Assembly (NCBI GenBank): GCA_028686735.1
Contig: JAQUBO010000004.1
Span: 1-53,399 of the forward strand
Origin: Bacteroidales bacterium
GTDB lineage: Bacteria; Bacteroidota; Bacteroidia; Bacteroidales; ML635J-15
Direction of reading: 5' to 3'
DNA: 53,399 nucleotides
Shown here: in pieces, positions 36,869-45,655 of the stretch
Layout: each line of letters starts with the position of its first letter
How positions within the stretch are numbered: the first letter of the stretch is position 1
Notes under the pieces: model-generated
Database searches by the model: none
What the model was told of the DNA's origin: nothing
The model's input: the letters and a program-made list of their open reading frames with translations, nothing else
Translations under genes and position numbers: made by a program

Positions 36869-38926
36869 ATGAAACATTTTTTTCTACCTCTAATTACAAT
36901 TATTGCAGTTACTTTAACTGTATCATGCAATTCAAAAAAACAAAAAATGGATAACACAAAGCAAACCGAAGAAGTTAAAGCAATCAACCTTTCGGATTTA
37001 GACACGACAGTAAGTCCAGGCGAAGATTTTTATCAATATGCAACAGGAGGCTGGCAAAAAAACAACCCCTTACCTGATGAAGAAAGCCGATATGGATCCT
37101 TTGATGTCCTTGCAAAAGAAACAAATCAGAAGGTAAACGACTTAATCAAACATCTCACCGAGCAGGAAAACGAAGCATATTCAATTGAGTGGAAAATTGA
37201 AAAATTTTATTCTTTGGGAATGGACTCAACGAGAATTGACAGAGATGGCTTAATGCCAATTGAACCTATGCTATCAAAAATTGATAAAATATCAACAAAA
37301 GAAGATTTAACCAAACAAATTGCTGAGCTTCACAAAAAAGGAATATCTTCTACATTTAATATTTTTGGATCTGCCGACCGCGAAAACAGCGATATGCAAA
37401 TAGCCTATCTGTATCAAGGTGGACTTGGATTGCCAAACCGTGATTATTACACCGCTAATGATGATAGATCTAAAGAAATTCGCACAAAATACTTAAATCA
37501 CATAGAAAATATGCTAATAATTGCAGGTTCTGATAAAGATTTAGCACATAAAAATGCACAAGAAATCTATAATTTAGAACAACAACTTGCAGAAAAATCT
37601 ATGACCAATCTGGAACTTAGAGACCCTTTTACTACAACGAACCGAATGAATGTTAAAGAAGTAAAAGAAGTTAGCCCAGAATTTGACTACAAACTATACT
37701 TTAACGAGATAAATTTACCAATACCAGGAACTATAAACCTTAGCCAACCAGACTTCTTTAAACAATTATCCTACTTATATAAAACTATAGATATTGAAAC
37801 CTGGAAAGCATATCTTAAATGGAATGTAATTAATTTTGCCGCTCCATATTTACATAGCGAAATGGTAAATACTAATTGGGAATTTTATGGCAAATTTCTT
37901 ACAGGAGCCTTAACTCAACAGCCACGATGGAGACGTGTGGTAAGCAAAACCAATGCATGTTTAGGCGAAGGAGTCGGTCAAATTTTTGTCAAAAAATATT
38001 TCCCACCTGAAGCAAAAGAAAGAATGATAAGCCTTGTCGAAAATTTAAGAGCATCATTCGCTGAGCGGATAACACAATTAGAATGGATGACTCCTGAAAC
38101 AAAAGAAAAAGCCTTAAAAAAACTGGCTAAAATTAATGTCAAAATTGGATACCCTGACAACTGGAAAGATTATGAAAAACTAAATATTGAAGACGATTCG
38201 TTTTATGCCAATATTATTAGAGCCAATACATTTGAGTTTAATGATATGATTAGTCAAATAGGTAAACCTGTAGATAAAACTAAGTGGTTTATGAATCCGC
38301 AAACCGTTAACGCTTATTACAGCTCGAATATGAACGAAATTTGCTTTCCAGCAGGCATACTTCAGCCACCATTCTTTTACATGAATGCCGATGACGCAGT
38401 TAATTACGGTGCTATAGGTGTTGTTATTGGCCATGAAATGACTCACGGCTTTGACGACAAAGGAAGAAATTATGACCTGGAAGGAAACCTCAACGATTGG
38501 TGGACAGAAAAAGATGCCGAACTATTCAACGCTCAAACTCAAATATTAGTAGAAAGATTTAATAATATTAATGTCCTTAATGACTTGAATGCAGACGGTA
38601 ATTTATCACTTGGCGAAAATATAGCAGACTATGGAGGATTGGTAATTTCTTATGATGCACTTTTGAAAGCCCTTGATGGACAAACTCCCGAAAAAATTGA
38701 CGGATTTACGGCCGAACAAAGATTTTATCTCGCTTATGCAAAAATTTGGGCACAAAATATTAGAGACACCGAAATACGCCGGAGAACAAAAGAAGATGTT
38801 CACTCATTAGGAAAATGGAGAGTTAACGGGCAACTCCCAGGACTAGAAACTTTTCATAATGCTTTTAACATACAAGAAGACGAACCTATGTATTTACCAA
38901 AAAAAGAATGGGTAAATATTTGGTAA
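36869..38926 (+). CDS. M13-family metallopeptidase (neprilysin/PepO-like), lipoprotein
   Basis: Start set at ATG 36869 (KHFFLPLITIIAVTLTVSCNS), which yields a lipobox at VSC; the upstream in-frame ATG at 36803 overlaps plsY and hides the signal. 685 aa, typical of M13. The zinc site is HEMTH (522-526) followed by FDDKGRNYD, and the third ligand is E583 in GENIADYGG. NAYYSS, the substrate-binding NAYY motif, is present. It cleaves small peptides in the periplasm or at the surface. The end region FHNAFNIQEDEPMYL matches the family. Confidence 0.94.
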   Translation: MKHFFLPLITIIAVTLTVSCNSKKQKMDNTKQTEEVKAINLSDLDTTVSPGEDFYQYATGGWQKNNPLPDEESRYGSFDVLAKETNQKVNDLIKHLTEQENEAYSIEWKIEKFYSLGMDSTRIDRDGLMPIEPMLSKIDKISTKEDLTKQIAELHKKGISSTFNIFGSADRENSDMQIAYLYQGGLGLPNRDYYTANDDRSKEIRTKYLNHIENMLIIAGSDKDLAHKNAQEIYNLEQQLAEKSMTNLELRDPFTTTNRMNVKEVKEVSPEFDYKLYFNEINLPIPGTINLSQPDFFKQLSYLYKTIDIETWKAYLKWNVINFAAPYLHSEMVNTNWEFYGKFLTGALTQQPRWRRVVSKTNACLGEGVGQIFVKKYFPPEAKERMISLVENLRASFAERITQLEWMTPETKEKALKKLAKINVKIGYPDNWKDYEKLNIEDDSFYANIIRANTFEFNDMISQIGKPVDKTKWFMNPQTVNAYYSSNMNEICFPAGILQPPFFYMNADDAVNYGAIGVVIGHEMTHGFDDKGRNYDLEGNLNDWWTEKDAELFNAQTQILVERFNNINVLNDLNADGNLSLGENIADYGGLVISYDALLKALDGQTPEKIDGFTAEQRFYLAYAKIWAQNIRDTEIRRRTKEDVHSLGKWRVNGQLPGLETFHNAFNIQEDEPMYLPKKEWVNIW

Positions 38927-39166
38927 TAAATTACTCTTCTTGCTACTTGTAATTTTATATAAAAAGTTTATACACTCAAGCTACGACACAAGCTTTATAA
39001 GAGCTTAAATTCCTTTAATATAGAACAGAAACTCAATATTGTTTTTAATAAATTAGATATGTGTTTTATATAAACTTAGAATATTTGTTATTGAGAATAT
39101 TACAAAGGGCATTGTTTTTGTAAAACGCAAACTATTAAATTATTTTATCACTAAAAAAACTACAAA

Positions 39167-39991
39167 ATGAAAAAATTAGAAACAATTCTTATCCTAGTAT
39201 TTTTAACATCATTAATGATCTTTAACTCCTGTAAAAAAGACCCTACCGATCTTGAAAATTCCTATATGGACATTATTATCGACTCCGATAATGGATTATC
39301 AGTTAGCGAAAACGATTTAAGGTATGTTGCAAATCTCTCCCCCAACACTCTTAGCGGCGACAAAGTAAATATTACTTATTCCTCACAAGCCGACCCTGTT
39401 GGTTATACCTTTGAATCTGCATATGCCAATACAATATTAGATTGGGGCAATGACGAATATAATATTCAACGAATTGATCGCAGCTTTAATGTTGCAGCTT
39501 TTACAAATGCTGACAAAGGTTTTCTGAAAGTTAATCCAGCAGGTGACAAAATTACAATTAAAATTGGCGACAATGCCTTTACTGAGACTGTAGATTTTAA
39601 AAGAAAATATAATAAAGCAATTGTGATTAGCACCAGCATAAGTGGACAAGGATATCTCATGGGAGATATTAAATATTATAATGAAGAGGAATTAAGACCC
39701 GAAATAAAAATGTACTCGACATCTCATCCCAATCAAATAACAGCTACTCCACATTCAGAGTATGGAGAAAATGGATATAGAGCCTCCGACCCAAGTGTTT
39801 CTGAAGCATTTGGCTATAGCATTTACACTATTAACCTAGTTTATGATGAAGCAAGCAGCAATGCAACCGGAAATAATGTTGTTATTAATAATGATTCGGA
39901 CACTATTTTTGTAATAATAGATGGCGAAACATATTCAGTAGCTTACCAAGGTGAGAAACTGTACAAAGAACTAATGACACCTGTAAATTAG
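39167..39991 (+). CDS. Lipoprotein of unknown function
   Basis: A 274-aa protein with signal peptide ending MIFNSCKKDP, a good lipobox. The mature part is all-beta by pattern, with many Asp/Asn/Ser turns; there is no family I recognise. Similar lone lipoproteins in Bacteroidota are often surface-exposed. It is closed by a strong terminator at 40042, which also marks the end of the conserved chromosome block. Confidence 0.7.
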   Translation: MKKLETILILVFLTSLMIFNSCKKDPTDLENSYMDIIIDSDNGLSVSENDLRYVANLSPNTLSGDKVNITYSSQADPVGYTFESAYANTILDWGNDEYNIQRIDRSFNVAAFTNADKGFLKVNPAGDKITIKIGDNAFTETVDFKRKYNKAIVISTSISGQGYLMGDIKYYNEEELRPEIKMYSTSHPNQITATPHSEYGENGYRASDPSVSEAFGYSIYTINLVYDEASSNATGNNVVINNDSDTIFVIIDGETYSVAYQGEKLYKELMTPVN

Positions 39992-40041
39992 TAACTTGAC
40001 ATGTGATGATATTGTGAAATACGTACAAAAACAACAATAAA

Positions 40042-40068
40042 GGGCTACCAAATTTGGTAGCTTTTTTT
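40042..40068 (+). terminator. Strong terminator after lipoprotein gene
   Basis: GCTACCAAATTTGGTAGC is a perfect 18-nt palindrome (40044-40061) followed directly by TTTTTTT. Confidence 0.9.
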
Positions 40069-40282
40069 ATTTATAACTTGACAATATCAAAAATAATTTT
40101 GTTGTAGCGTTTTGGCTTATTTTACATTTTTAGCAAAAAATCATTATCAGTATCCTTGCTGCACTATGGTAAAAACAGACCCATACACTAAAAGAACTCG
40201 CAAATTTTCACAAAACTACAACCCGAACTGTATTTACATGGCTACTTTAATTAGAAAAGAACTTCTTGCTATAAATCCCTGC

Positions 40283-40494
40283 AAAAAAAGGTTGAGGATA
40301 TTGTTACCAAAGCAGGTAAAAAGGATTAAAGAATTTGTAAAGTGAAATATGTTAAGATTTGTTTTATATCTCAATTTGTTTTTTCTATATTTACAATTGT
40401 AAAATGATTAATAATAAATGCATGGGTGAATTATTAATAGTTTATTGGGATTTTGGGAAATATTATATTATTTAACAATACATATATGACCGTT
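40283..40494. repeat. Cassette-boundary repeat, copy A (5'-truncated)
   Basis: Matches the last about 210 bp of copies B and C. It shares the coding-like ILLPKQVKRIKEFVK stretch, GTGAAATATGTTAA, TTTTGGGAAATATTA and the terminal CATATATGACCGTT. A 9-bp hairpin ATTAATAAT/ATTATTAAT lies at 40407-40438. Sequence after the final GTT (ACCAACAAGC) is that of the RhuM block. Confidence 0.85.
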
Positions 40495-40574
40495 ACCAAC
40501 AAGCCTAAGAAAGAAACGACAGTAGTAATTTTGTAGTTAAAGAAAGGGGGAAATGTGAAACAGCCACTTCGCAA

Positions 40575-40641
40575 AACAGCACACTTGCAAGCTCTAACAC
40601 ACGAGCCGATACTTCAGCTTACAAAAGAGCTGTTTTTTGCC
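40575..40641. repeat. Short AACAGC...GCTGTT element, copy 1
   Basis: Starts AACAGCACA and ends ACAAAAGAGCTGTTTTTTGCC-like, i.e. 6-bp complementary ends (AACAGC/GCTGTT). A related copy lies at 46135-46197, both shortly after a GACCGTT junction and before the block's first gene. Confidence 0.5.
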
Positions 40642-40697
40642 AACACTCTGGTGGTAAATTGATATATTTGTGGTTTTATGAAACGGATTGATTTAAA

Positions 40698-41705
40698 ATG
40701 ACAATGGAAGAAAATAAATCACAAATAATAATATATCAAACCGAAAACGGAGAAACAAAGTTGGATGTGCGTTTTCAGGATGAAACAGTTTGGCTTACTC
40801 AAAAGCTTATGGCTGAATTATTTCAGACAACTTCACAAAATATTACCATTCACCTTAAAAACATATTTGAAGAAGGAGAATTAGAGGAAGATGCAACTTG
40901 TAAGGATTTCTTACAAGTTCAAAAAGAAGGTAACAGGGAAGTAAAACGCAAGCAAAAATTTTACAACCTTGATACCATAATTTCAGTAGGTTATCGAATA
41001 AAATCACACGTAGCAACAAAATTTCGACAATGGGCTACACAACATATTAAAGAATACATTGTAAAAGGCTTTGTTCTTGATGATGAACGACTAAAAAATC
41101 CTGATTTGCCTTTCGACTATTTTGAAGAACTCGAAAGACGGATACAAGATATTCGCACATCAGAAAAACGATTCTACAGAAAAATCACAGATATTTATGC
41201 AACAAGCGTTGATTATGACCCAACTCTTAATATTAGTATTGATTTCTTTAAAACAGTACAAAATAAATTGCACTGGGCAATTACAGGTCAAACTGCTGCT
41301 GAAATAATTAGTTTGAGAGCCGATAGAACAAAAGAAAATATGGGCTTGACAAATTGGAGAGGTGATAAAATCAGAAAAGCAGATGTTTCAATTGCTAAAA
41401 ACTATTTGAACGAAGTAGAATTAACATCTCTAAACAATTTGGTTGAACAGTATTTGATTTTTGCACAAGGACAAGCAATGAGAAGAATTCCAATGTACAT
41501 GAAAGATTGGATTGAAAAATTAAATGGATTCTTAACGTTGAATGACAGAGAAATTTTAAATAATGCCGGTTCAATATCACACACTTTAGCAAAGGAAAAT
41601 GCAGAACAAGAATTTGAGAAATTTAAAGATTCTGAACAAAAAATGATTGCAGAAGGTGATTTTGAAAAAGCTATAAAAAAGATAGAACAGAAAAAGAAAA
41701 AATAA
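40698..41705 (+). CDS. Virulence RhuM-family protein
   Basis: A 335-aa protein. The N-terminal two thirds match the RhuM family: IIIYQTENGETKLDVRFQDE, TVWLTQKLMAELFQTTSQNI, then KFYNLDTIISVGYRIKSH and RQWATQHIKEYIVKGFVLDD. A winged-helix/phage-antirepressor-like DNA-binding fold is usual there. The C-terminal part is helical and Lys/Glu-rich. Named after a Salmonella pathogenicity-island gene; molecular role unknown, common on mobile islands and in toxin/defence contexts. It is the only gene of its repeat-bounded block. ATG at 40704 is an equally good start. Confidence 0.88.
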   Translation: MTMEENKSQIIIYQTENGETKLDVRFQDETVWLTQKLMAELFQTTSQNITIHLKNIFEEGELEEDATCKDFLQVQKEGNREVKRKQKFYNLDTIISVGYRIKSHVATKFRQWATQHIKEYIVKGFVLDDERLKNPDLPFDYFEELERRIQDIRTSEKRFYRKITDIYATSVDYDPTLNISIDFFKTVQNKLHWAITGQTAAEIISLRADRTKENMGLTNWRGDKIRKADVSIAKNYLNEVELTSLNNLVEQYLIFAQGQAMRRIPMYMKDWIEKLNGFLTLNDREILNNAGSISHTLAKENAEQEFEKFKDSEQKMIAEGDFEKAIKKIEQKKKK

Positions 41706-41854
41706 AATGCCAACGCTTCACAGCCACACACATTGCTAAGTCGCTCAAGCCCACCGCACGTACCAAAACTTGTAAAAGAGTATGTCTTGCCCAAACGCAC
41801 GAGGCACTACAAAATTAATAGCTAATTAACTAAAAATAAATAAAGCCCAGCCCC
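41706..41854. other. Non-coding 3' part of RhuM block
   Basis: Contains TGCCAACGCTTCACAGCCAC and related GC-richer sequence ending near AACGCACGAGGC. It has no ORF and is compositionally distinct from the gene. Similar text (CAGCCACTTCGC, GCCAACACTC) occurs ahead of the gene at 40561-40645. Confidence 0.4.
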
Positions 41855-42235
41855 TAATAAACAATAATATAATCTATGCACAGCACCAAACGAGTATTAC
41901 AGCTTGAACTACACCGCCTCCTGCTATCTGATATTTGGTTTTTAAATTTGTATGTGTTTTGCGAGGGTTTTGTGTTGGATTGGCTTAACAAATTCTGCTT
42001 TGCTGCTTACTGTAATTTTGATAAAAGAAGATTTGGAATATTGTTACCTAAGCAGGTAAAAAAGATTAAAGAATTTGTAAAGTGAAATATGTTAAAGTTT
42101 GTTTTATATTTCAATTTGTTTTTTCTATATTTACAATTGTAAAATAATTAAATAATAAATGCATGGGTGTATTATTAATAGTTTATTGGGGTTTTGGGAA
42201 ATATTACATGAATTAATAATACATATATGACCGTT
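41855..42235. repeat. Cassette-boundary repeat, copy B (381 bp)
   Basis: From TAATAAAC to CATATATGACCGTT, with strong identity to copy C over its full length except a central hairpin. It includes a 69-codon ORF (41876-42085) also present in copy C. A hairpin AATAATA/TATTATT is at 42151-42176. After the terminal GTT (42233-42235) the sequence becomes unique (GTGCAATCTTG) and leads straight into the ABC-3C-like operon. Confidence 0.9.
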
Positions 42236-42283
42236 GTGTGCAATCTTGAAAAAAAGACACCAGCACTAAATAAATTAAATAAT

Positions 42284-42646
42284 ATGGAACCAATTACATT
42301 ACTTACTACAGCATTAGCACTAGCCACACCTTACCTAATAAAAACAGGAGAAAAAATTGCTGAGAATATTGGTGAAGGGATTTGGAATTTGATTAAGAGG
42401 CCATTTGCAAAAAGTAAAGAAATAGATTCTGATTTTGACATTAATAATGAAAAAGACAGAGAAAATCTAATTCAATTATTAACTAAAAAAATCAACGATG
42501 ACATTGACTTTAGAAATGAATTAGAACGTGCTGTTAAAAATGGAGAAAAAGAGCTAAATACATATTACCAACAAAATATTACCAATAATGGAAAAATTGA
42601 CAAACAAGTCAATATTCAAAATATAACTGGAGACATAAATTTCTAA
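42284..42646 (+). CDS. Small protein with hydrophobic N-terminus, first gene of ABC-3C-like operon
   Basis: Start chosen at ATG 42284 (MEPITLLTTALALATPYLI), giving 120 aa; the in-frame ATG at 42227 would begin inside the repeat. Residues 4-18 form a hydrophobic helix, followed by amphipathic GEKIAENIGEGIWNLIKRPF. The C-terminus is KIDKQVNIQNITGDINF, a short beta/amyloid-like motif. No family recognised. It ends TAATG, overlapping the next start. It might be a membrane-acting effector or an adaptor for the next protein, which begins with a related motif. Confidence 0.75.
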   Translation: MEPITLLTTALALATPYLIKTGEKIAENIGEGIWNLIKRPFAKSKEIDSDFDINNEKDRENLIQLLTKKINDDIDFRNELERAVKNGEKELNTYYQQNITNNGKIDKQVNIQNITGDINF

Positions 42647-43221
42647 TGAAGCAAGAAATACATAATGAACAAGGAGTGCATTCCCAAGTTAATGCTGCAA
42701 ACATTGAGGGTAATGTCTATTTAGGGAAAAAAACCAGATTCTCAAAAAGATTTGAAAAACTGAACCAAGAAGTTGCAAGCGATGAAAGGTATGAAGGGAT
42801 TATGGAATCTTTAAAATACTATTTAACAAGTCGAGATGGTATCGATATGCCAACAAAATTGAAAGATGGAGGCTTTAGAGAAAATGAAATCATTGAGGCT
42901 ACAAGAAAAAAAGAAAAGTATGCAAAACGCTTAGAATTAAACAAATTTTTTGAGTCTGCACAATGGATAGACAGCCAGTTATTTGGTAAAATAAAAATGG
43001 ATTTTGAAGCATTTATATTGCCACTAATAAATGAAGGAGCAACAAAGGACCAAGTACTAAGGGAAGTTGTTATTAAAGTAATCCAGCCAGTGCTAGATTT
43101 AATAAATATTGAAGGAGAGGCTGATGAAGTGCTGAATTATAATGCAGATGATATTTTTGGTATGGTTTATTATCTAACAGGACAATGTCACTTAAATTGG
43201 AAAAACTATGATAGTATATAA
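42646..43221 (+). CDS. ABC-3C-like component with C-terminal domain
   Basis: A 191-aa protein. The N-terminus EQGVHSQVNAANIEGNVYLG resembles the C-terminal motif of the preceding protein. A helical body follows with MESLKYYLTSRDGIDMPTKL and a conserved-looking end DDIFGMVYYLTGQCHLNW. The build and place, directly before a middle component and a Rad50-like ATPase, fit the CTD-bearing subunit of ABC-three-component defence systems. Assignment to a specific CTD class is not possible by eye. It overlaps the next gene by 14 bp. Confidence 0.7.
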   Translation: MKQEIHNEQGVHSQVNAANIEGNVYLGKKTRFSKRFEKLNQEVASDERYEGIMESLKYYLTSRDGIDMPTKLKDGGFRENEIIEATRKKEKYAKRLELNKFFESAQWIDSQLFGKIKMDFEAFILPLINEGATKDQVLREVVIKVIQPVLDLINIEGEADEVLNYNADDIFGMVYYLTGQCHLNWKNYDSI

Positions 43222-43726
43222 CCAAGCATTTGACCTATATCACACAATTTTTAGACTGCTTCATTTCTTGAATAAATTTGAAAATGAAACTGTAATAGAA
43301 ATAGAAAGACTTAGGATTTGGGATTTTTATTTTTTATTCCCAAGCAAAATTCACGAAATCAAATTAAAAAGAGAAGAATCAGATATTCGTAAAATTAGAA
43401 AGGAATTTATCCGAGATTCCGCAAATCCTTATGAACAAATTTCAGAGAATAGAAAGATATTTGAAAAAATCAGACCATATCAATTGGCTGCACTCAATTG
43501 CATTGCTTCATATGGAATAATAGATAAGTCCTTTTTGAATCAACAAAGAGTATCAATAATAAATAAAGATATCCTTATTGAATTCGTTAATAATTTTAAT
43601 GAACTGACAGCAAAAGAAAGAAATGTGATTGCAATAATGACATCTCACTTTAATCAAATCTCACTTTTTGGCACTGATGGTCTAAAGAGCAGAACAAACT
43701 TAATTGAAAGCAAATACGATGCGTAA
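43208..43726 (+). CDS. ABC-3C middle component-like protein
   Basis: A 172-aa helical protein opening VYNQAFDLYHTIFRLLHFL, which resembles the middle component 5 type of ABC-three-component systems (pattern from memory). Later RIWDFYFLFPSKI and YQLAALNCIASYGIID suggest a winged-helix fold. Overlaps both neighbours (14 bp upstream, ATGCGTAA-type 8 bp downstream), implying tight translational coupling. It would link the ATPase to the CTD subunit. Confidence 0.75.
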   Translation: MIVYNQAFDLYHTIFRLLHFLNKFENETVIEIERLRIWDFYFLFPSKIHEIKLKREESDIRKIRKEFIRDSANPYEQISENRKIFEKIRPYQLAALNCIASYGIIDKSFLNQQRVSIINKDILIEFVNNFNELTAKERNVIAIMTSHFNQISLFGTDGLKSRTNLIESKYDA

Positions 43727-45644
43727 TAATCTTTTTCTAAACAGACTTTACATCCTAACAGAGAATGGGGAAATTGCCTATAATGAAACTTTTCATAAAG
43801 GTGTTAACATTATTAGAGGTGATAATAGTAGTGGAAAGTCTACAATAACTCACTTTATTTTCTTTGTGCTTGGCGGTGCATTTAATGACTTTGTTCCAGA
43901 AGCAAGATTATGTTCTGAAGTCTTAGCCGAAATTGAAATGAATAATGCAATTTTTACAATAAAACGTGAAATTGAAAAAGACAAGGATGGCAATGTAAAT
44001 ACTCAAACACCATTGTATTTTTTCTGGGGAGATATGGATGAAAGTTTTAATCCCTCAATTGATAAAGGTTGGCAAAAGTTTGGCTATCGCACAACTGACA
44101 ATCGAAAAAGTTTCTCAAACGTTCTATTTGAAAACTTAGGTTTGCCAATTGTTAAAGGTGACAGCAATATAACATTTCACCAAATTTTAAGATTGTTATA
44201 CATTGACCAGGACTCTCCTACAAGTTCACTTTACTATTATGAGCATTTTGATAGTCAATTGACAAGAGAGACTGTTTCAGATTTATTGCTAGGGGTATAC
44301 AATGAAGAGTTATATGAGAATAAAAAAAGGCTCATTGCAGCAGAAAAGGAGTTGGAAAGACTGAAAAATGAAATAAAAACAACAGGTCTTTTTTTCTCAG
44401 ACCCGTTATCCCTTAATCCTAGTCACTTATTAACCACCATTCAAAATAGAGAGAAAGAAATATCAGATATTCAAGACGAAATCGTATCAATAAGAAAAAA
44501 AGAGAAGGAAATTAGTTATAAAGCTGATTCAAAACTGTCATTCCAAAAACTAACAGAAAGTTCAATTGCTCAAAGAAATTTTGTTGTAGAGATAGAACAG
44601 CAAATAAATACTCTAAATAATGAAATTGACGATTCTACATATTTTATCGAAACTCTTAATAAAAAGATAAAGGCTTTAAAGAATTCAATTCAAACACGGG
44701 AATTTCTAGGAAACTTACCATTGGAATATTGTCCAGAATGTTTAACCAAGATTAAACCTAACGATGATGTTACAAAATGTAAACTTTGTAAAGAGCCAAT
44801 TGATAAATCATTTGGAGTCGTTCAGGCTAGAAGAATGGAGCTTGAAATTGGATTTCAAATCAATGAATCTCAGAAATTATTAGAATTAAACAAACGAAAT
44901 TTAATTGAATTGGAATCGAAATATACAGCTGAACTTGGTAAACTTCAAGATATACAAAAACAGGTGAATGCGGCTTTAGAAGATGTAAAATCATTCAATG
45001 AAGAATTAGTCGATGACCTTAATAATAGAAAGGGATTTCTAGAAGGTGAGATTCTACAATATAGGACAATGCTTGAGAATGCAGAGTTATATGAGAAGCT
45101 AGTTGAAAGGCAATCTCAACTTGTTAAAGAAGTGAAGTTCTTAAAAGCATATGTTTTCCGTACAGAAAGACAACAAGCACAATTAAAAGAAAATATAAAT
45201 AACCGTGTTCGAGAAGAAGGAGTTTATTTATTAAATAATGACTTGGATAGACAAGATGAGTTTAAAAATGCAAGTGATTTTTATATTGACTATTCTAATA
45301 ATATAGCATTTTTATCAAATAAATTCTCAAAATATTCTGCTAGTTCAAACTTCTATTTGAAAGTTTCTGCTCGCTTTTCAATATTCTTAGCATCGTTGCA
45401 AATTGAAAATATGAGATTTCCTCGGTTCATTTTTGCGGACAATATGGAAGATAAAGGTATTGAAATGAAAAGAGCTCAAAATTTGCAGAAAATACTTATA
45501 GAAAGAGTTGAAAATTATGAGGTGAATTCATTTCAAATGATTTATACAACCTCATATATTACGAAAGAATTAGACAACAGTGACTATGTGGTTGGAGAAT
45601 ATTACACTAAAGAAAATCCAAGTTTAAAAAATATCAAGAAATAA
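43719..45644 (+). CDS. Rad50/SMC-like ABC ATPase of ABC-3C-like defence system
   Basis: Start set at ATG 43719, overlapping the previous stop; 641 aa. Walker A GDNSSGKST at 34-42. Long coiled coils (about 185-300 and 370-500) flank a zinc-hook-like set CPECLTKIKPNDDVTKCKLC at the middle. A late FPRFIFADNMEDKG is the Walker B-like region, with DN in place of the usual DE. Such ATPases probably sense DNA structures or phage replication and license an effector. Together with the preceding three genes it forms one operon inside a repeat-bounded block. Confidence 0.85.
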   Translation: MRNNLFLNRLYILTENGEIAYNETFHKGVNIIRGDNSSGKSTITHFIFFVLGGAFNDFVPEARLCSEVLAEIEMNNAIFTIKREIEKDKDGNVNTQTPLYFFWGDMDESFNPSIDKGWQKFGYRTTDNRKSFSNVLFENLGLPIVKGDSNITFHQILRLLYIDQDSPTSSLYYYEHFDSQLTRETVSDLLLGVYNEELYENKKRLIAAEKELERLKNEIKTTGLFFSDPLSLNPSHLLTTIQNREKEISDIQDEIVSIRKKEKEISYKADSKLSFQKLTESSIAQRNFVVEIEQQINTLNNEIDDSTYFIETLNKKIKALKNSIQTREFLGNLPLEYCPECLTKIKPNDDVTKCKLCKEPIDKSFGVVQARRMELEIGFQINESQKLLELNKRNLIELESKYTAELGKLQDIQKQVNAALEDVKSFNEELVDDLNNRKGFLEGEILQYRTMLENAELYEKLVERQSQLVKEVKFLKAYVFRTERQQAQLKENINNRVREEGVYLLNNDLDRQDEFKNASDFYIDYSNNIAFLSNKFSKYSASSNFYLKVSARFSIFLASLQIENMRFPRFIFADNMEDKGIEMKRAQNLQKILIERVENYEVNSFQMIYTTSYITKELDNSDYVVGEYYTKENPSLKNIKK

Positions 45645-45655
45645 AAGACTGCATA

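Noticed and set aside
40112-40345. 77-codon ORF before the RhuM gene
   Set aside because: Its only recognisable part is the repeat-derived ILLPKQ tail; the front has no support and no promoter. Treated as part of repeat A.
40492-41860. Complementary ends for the RhuM block (GTTACCAAC expects GTTGGTAAC)
   Set aside because: At the expected place the sequence is GCCCCTAAT, which pairs at only about half the positions; not claimed for this block.
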